Part shown: in pieces, positions 30,472 through 33,968 of the stretch | Numbering within the stretch: the stretch's first letter is position 1 | Layout: each line of letters starts with the position of its first letter | DNA from: Betaproteobacteria bacterium TMED41 | Lineage (GTDB): Bacteria > Pseudomonadota > Gammaproteobacteria > Burkholderiales > Burkholderiaceae_A | Direction of reading: 5' to 3' | NCBI GenBank assembly: GCA_002167365.1 | Contig: NHCU01000045.1 | Span: forward strand, 32,054 to 66,021 | DNA length: 33,968 bases | Translations under genes and position numbers: made by a program | Notes under the pieces: generated by a model | Told to the model about the DNA's origin: nothing | The model's input: the letters and a program-made list of their open reading frames with translations, nothing else | Databases searched by the model: none

Positions 30472-30501
30472 TGAAGGTTAATCAGATATGGAGATGTAAT
30501 C

Positions 30502-30735
30502 ATGGCTCGTGTGTGCCAACTAACAGGAAAAAAACCATTGGTAGGGAACAATGTTTCGCATGCCAAAAATAGGACTAAAAGACGATTTTTACCGGGTTTG
30601 CAATATAGAAGGTTTTGGCTTGAGAAGGAAAATAAATGGATTAAATTGCGTTTGTCTAATGCGGCCCTTAGAACAGTGGACAAAAAAGGTATTGAGATGG
30701 TCTTGGAAGAAATAAAAGCAAAAGGAAAGGTTTAA
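30502..30735 (+). CDS. rpmB: 50S ribosomal protein L28
   Basis: [39 protein letters not shown]; followed by rpmG. Confidence 0.97.
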   Translation: MARVCQLTGKKPLVGNNVSHAKNRTKRRFLPGLQYRRFWLEKENKWIKLRLSNAALRTVDKKGIEMVLEEIKAKGKV

Positions 30736-30739
30736 TAAT

Positions 30740-30907
30740 ATGGCTAAAGGGGCAACTGAAAAAATTAAATTAGTATCCAGTGCGGAGACTGGCCATTTTT
30801 ACACTACTACAAAAAACAAGCGAACTATGACTGGTAAATTGGAGATTAAAAAATTCGATCCCAAAGTCAGAAAACACGTCATGTATAAAGAGGCAAAGAT
30901 AAAATAG
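30740..30907 (+). CDS. rpmG: 50S ribosomal protein L33 (cysteine-free form)
   Basis: 55 aa, not in the ORF track: [55 protein letters not shown]. Confidence 0.96.
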   Translation: MAKGATEKIKLVSSAETGHFYTTTKNKRTMTGKLEIKKFDPKVRKHVMYKEAKIK

Positions 30908-31135
30908 TTTAATGATTCGAAAAAGTTTTTTTGAAAATGTTGTTTAAGAAAATCCATATAAAAATCTAAAAATATTCGAATTTTGGATGCATTGCACAAC
31001 TTTTTTTTTGACAAATATTTTGTCTCACTAAGTTTGCTTTTCAGATTTTCATGGTTATTTTTTTGCTTTGCCTCTTCAAAACTTACTCTTAACTTTGTAC
31101 TCTTTTAATAACCTAGATAATTTGGTGTTAACTCA

Positions 31136-32137
31136 ATGAAAATTTGTATCGTTGGTGCTGGTTCAATTGGAGGTGTCATTGCTTCCCGTTTGCACCGAAA
31201 AGGTGATGTAACAGCTGTACTGAGGGGGGAAAATTTAGAAGCTGTTAAAAAAAATGGATATCAAATTGTTGGAGATAGGGGAACAACAACTACTGCAAAA
31301 GTTAAAGCCACTGACAATTTGAAAATTATTGGCAAACAAGATTTAATTATTTTGTCTGTCAAAGCCCATCAAATAAAAGAAATCGTAAACGATTTAGAAC
31401 ATATCATTCACAATCAGTCAATTATAGTAACGATGCAAAACGGAATACCTTGGTGGTATTTCAAAAAATTCACAAGCTCTTTCTCCATTCAACATGTAGA
31501 AAGTGTAGATCCTAAAGGATTTATTGCTTCAAATATTGATGCTGATAAAATCATTGGTGGCGTTGTATACATGGCGGCTGAGAAAGTGAAACCAGGAGTA
31601 ATTAAATCGATAGAAAATGAAAAAATTTCTTTTGGTGAACTTGATGGTTCTTACAGCAACAGATTGAGAAATATATGTCAAATGTTTGTTGAATCTGGAA
31701 TTAAAGCTCCTATAAAAAAAGATATTAGAAGTGAAATATGGATAAAGTTAATGGGCAACTGTACATTAAATCCCATCTCAGCTATTTCTCAAAGTACACT
31801 GTCGGAAATCTGTCAATCAGTTCAAGGAAGAGATCTTTTATATAAAATGTGTTGTGAGGTAAAAAATATTGGCGAAACCTTTGGTGCAAAATTTAAAGTT
31901 TCTATTGAAGATAGAATTAAAGCTGCTGAAAACGTCGGACATCACAAAACATCCATGCTTCAAGATATCGAACATGGTAGACAGACGGAGTTGGAGGCTT
32001 TGCTAGGTTCTGTTTTAGAATTAGGAAAAATTGCAAAGTTAAAAACTCCTTACTTGGAATCTTTATATGCTTGCTGCTCATTGTTAGATTCAAAATTGCA
32101 GCAAACATCTAGTTTTTTGAAGATCAGAGAAGGGTAA
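31136..32137 (+). CDS. 2-dehydropantoate 2-reductase family protein (PanE/ApbA)
   Basis: MKICIVGAGSIGGVIASRLHRKGDVTAVLRG Rossmann motif; NPISAISQSTLSEI and HKTSMLQDIEHGRQTELEALLG family motifs. Confidence 0.85.
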   Translation: MKICIVGAGSIGGVIASRLHRKGDVTAVLRGENLEAVKKNGYQIVGDRGTTTTAKVKATDNLKIIGKQDLIILSVKAHQIKEIVNDLEHIIHNQSIIVTMQNGIPWWYFKKFTSSFSIQHVESVDPKGFIASNIDADKIIGGVVYMAAEKVKPGVIKSIENEKISFGELDGSYSNRLRNICQMFVESGIKAPIKKDIRSEIWIKLMGNCTLNPISAISQSTLSEICQSVQGRDLLYKMCCEVKNIGETFGAKFKVSIEDRIKAAENVGHHKTSMLQDIEHGRQTELEALLGSVLELGKIAKLKTPYLESLYACCSLLDSKLQQTSSFLKIREG

Positions 32138-32171
32138 ATGGTCTTAATAATTTATTACAAAATTACTCAAT

Positions 32172-33689
32172 ATGTTCAAGTCAATCTATGATTTAGTTTC
32201 TTCACAAAGTGATAATTTGATTGCTTTAGAAACTCCAAAAGAAGTCAAATTCACTTTTCAAAATCTTAAGAAAAAAATAGATGAATCCATAAAACTTTTG
32301 CAATCATTGAGTTTGGCGAATGAGAGAATTGCAATTATTTTACCTAACGGGCTAGGTGCAGCATTTTCATTTCTTGCAGTTTCCTCATGTGCAGTATCCG
32401 CTCCGCTCAACCCAAACTTTAAAAAAGAGGAGTTTGAGTTTTATATTATGGATCTTAATATTAAAGGAATTTTGGTTGAACAAGATTCTAAGTTAACCGT
32501 TGTTGATGTTGCACTTGAACAAGGCATAAAAATTATAGAAGTCTGTGATCCGGATACAGATCCAACTTTGATATTTTCAAAAAAAAATTTTATTAACCAT
32601 CCACCAACTAAAAGTTTTGAGAGTTCATTAACTCACAAAAATAATTTGGCTTTATTACTTCATACATCCGGAACTACTGGAAAACCAAAAATAGTGCCTT
32701 TAACTCATGGTAATTTATGCGATTCCGTGGAAAATATAAGTAATAGCCTAAATTTAAATTCTCATGACCGTGGACTGAACATAATGCCACTTTTCCACAT
32801 TCACGGTATTGTAGCTTCTTTACTTTCTCCACTGTCTCGAGGTGGAACAGTTATCTGCTCTAAAGGATTTGATGCTCTGAGTTTTTTTCATATTTTAATT
32901 GACCTTAAGCCTACATTCTTTTCAGCAGTACCAACTATGCATCAACTGATTTTGGATAGGGGAAAACGAAATAGGCTGTCCATTACTAAACACTCCTTGA
33001 GATTCTTACGGTCTTCCTCCGCCTCAATGCCTGAGGTTTTACACAAAGAACTAGAGGCTTTTTTTGATGTGCCTTTGCTAGAGGCCTACGGAATGACAGA
33101 AGCCTCACACCAAATTAGCAGCAACACAATTTCTACATCAAGCAAGTTAGGTAGTGTCGGGAAAATTCAGCCCGGGAAGGTTGGTATTTTTGGACCTAAT
33201 AATCAATTAATTGACAATAATTTATTAGGTGAAGTGGTCATTAAAGGAAAAAATGTAACGAATGGATATGAAAATAATCCAATGGCCAATGAAGATTCGA
33301 TCATTAATAAATGGTTTAAAACTGGAGATCAAGGGATGATAGATTCGGAGGGCTTTCTTTTTTTAAAGGGGCGCTTAAAAGAAATCATTAATAAAGGTGG
33401 AGAAAAAATTAGCCCTGTCGAAATAGACGAATTAATTACCAGCCACCCTGATGTTGCACAAGCTGTCGCTTTTTCATTTCCTCATAGCAAATTAGGGGAA
33501 GATGTTGCAGTAGCAATAGTGTTAAAAGAAGAAAAAAAATTAAGCCAAGAGGATATAAAAGGTTATTGTTTACAAAAAGTCGTTAGGTATAAAGTCCCTT
33601 CTAAAATAATTTTTATTGATGAAATTCCCAAAGGGCCAACCGGAAAACCAATGAGAAGAAATTTAGCTTCATTGCTTCTGGGTTTATGA
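32172..33689 (+). CDS. AMP-dependent acyl-CoA synthetase, closest by eye to oxalate--CoA ligase (AAE3/Pcs60-like)
   Basis: LLHTSGTTGKPKIVPLTH, PLFHIHGIVASLLSPLSRGGT, AVPTMHQLILDR, LEAYGMTEASHQISSN, GEKISPVEIDE, GPTGKPMRRNLA. Confidence 0.85.
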   Translation: MFKSIYDLVSSQSDNLIALETPKEVKFTFQNLKKKIDESIKLLQSLSLANERIAIILPNGLGAAFSFLAVSSCAVSAPLNPNFKKEEFEFYIMDLNIKGILVEQDSKLTVVDVALEQGIKIIEVCDPDTDPTLIFSKKNFINHPPTKSFESSLTHKNNLALLLHTSGTTGKPKIVPLTHGNLCDSVENISNSLNLNSHDRGLNIMPLFHIHGIVASLLSPLSRGGTVICSKGFDALSFFHILIDLKPTFFSAVPTMHQLILDRGKRNRLSITKHSLRFLRSSSASMPEVLHKELEAFFDVPLLEAYGMTEASHQISSNTISTSSKLGSVGKIQPGKVGIFGPNNQLIDNNLLGEVVIKGKNVTNGYENNPMANEDSIINKWFKTGDQGMIDSEGFLFLKGRLKEIINKGGEKISPVEIDELITSHPDVAQAVAFSFPHSKLGEDVAVAIVLKEEKKLSQEDIKGYCLQKVVRYKVPSKIIFIDEIPKGPTGKPMRRNLASLLLGL

Positions 33690-33968
33690 AGGTTTTGTAA
33701 ATCTCTTTCTTTTAATTGATGAGTACCCTGATAATAAAATTAAAATCAGGCCTACAGTTCCGGTAATGATTTCTGGAATGTGAAACTGAACGCTACCAAT
33801 CATAATGATTGCAAGGGCGCCAATAGCATAGTGTGCTCCATGCTCTAAAAATACTAACTCATTAAGAGTCTGTTTTTTTACAAGATAAACAGTTAAAGAC
33901 CTAACTGCCATTGCACCTGCTCCAAGTCCTAGCATAATTATTACAACATCTTTTGTGATAGCGAATGC
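33684..33968 (-). CDS. DUF475/TerC-like integral membrane protein, C-terminal part (5' end beyond window)
   Basis: ITKDVVIIMLGLGAGAMAVRSLTVYLVKKQTLNELVFLEHGAHYAIGALAIIMI; frame remains open to the window edge. Confidence 0.7.
   Translation of the reverse strand, partial: AFAITKDVVIIMLGLGAGAMAVRSLTVYLVKKQTLNELVFLEHGAHYAIGALAIIMIGSVQFHIPEIITGTVGLILILLSGYSSIKRKRFTKPS

Noticed and set aside
30916-30936. AT-rich hairpin TTCGAAAAAGTTTTTTTGAA after rpmG as a terminator
   Set aside because: Weak A/T stem and no clean T tract after it; insufficient to call.
30799-31014. 71-aa minus-strand ORF overlapping rpmG
   Set aside because: Antisense to L33, which is clearly coding on the plus strand; AT-rich shadow ORF.
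1-33968. Search for CRISPR arrays, IS/transposase, phage or toxin-antitoxin modules
   Set aside because: No direct-repeat arrays, transposase-like ORFs or paired small toxin/antitoxin signatures seen; content is housekeeping.

Overview
The window is a compact, low-GC, core-genome segment from a proteobacterium. Gene content (BPSS1780-type membrane protein, type II ThrB, dapA-bamC-MBL, alaS-tusA, lptFG, pepA-holC-valS, double-length uvrA) suggests a streamlined betaproteobacterium; this taxonomic guess is an inference. I support about 23 protein genes, one tRNA-Thr(CGU), one strong sigma70 promoter (rpmBG), two Fur-box-like sites and an intrinsic terminator. I found no CRISPR array, phage, IS element or defence island. 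Points worth a second look: (1) a divergent, putatively Fur-controlled locus pairing a FecA-like TonB-dependent receptor with two unrecognised small ORFs, one of them missing from the supplied ORF track; (2) glnS, whose only plausible start is CTG behind a strong Shine-Dalgarno; (3) ispH, whose essential N-terminus, including the first Fe-S cysteine motif, lies upstream of the called ORF in a frame with no ATG/GTG/TTG/CTG start; (4) a fused tandem 1845-aa UvrA with four Walker A motifs and an asymmetrically shortened second copy; (5) an oxalyl-CoA-synthetase-like ligase next to a PanE-family reductase. All product calls come from reading motifs; no database search was run.
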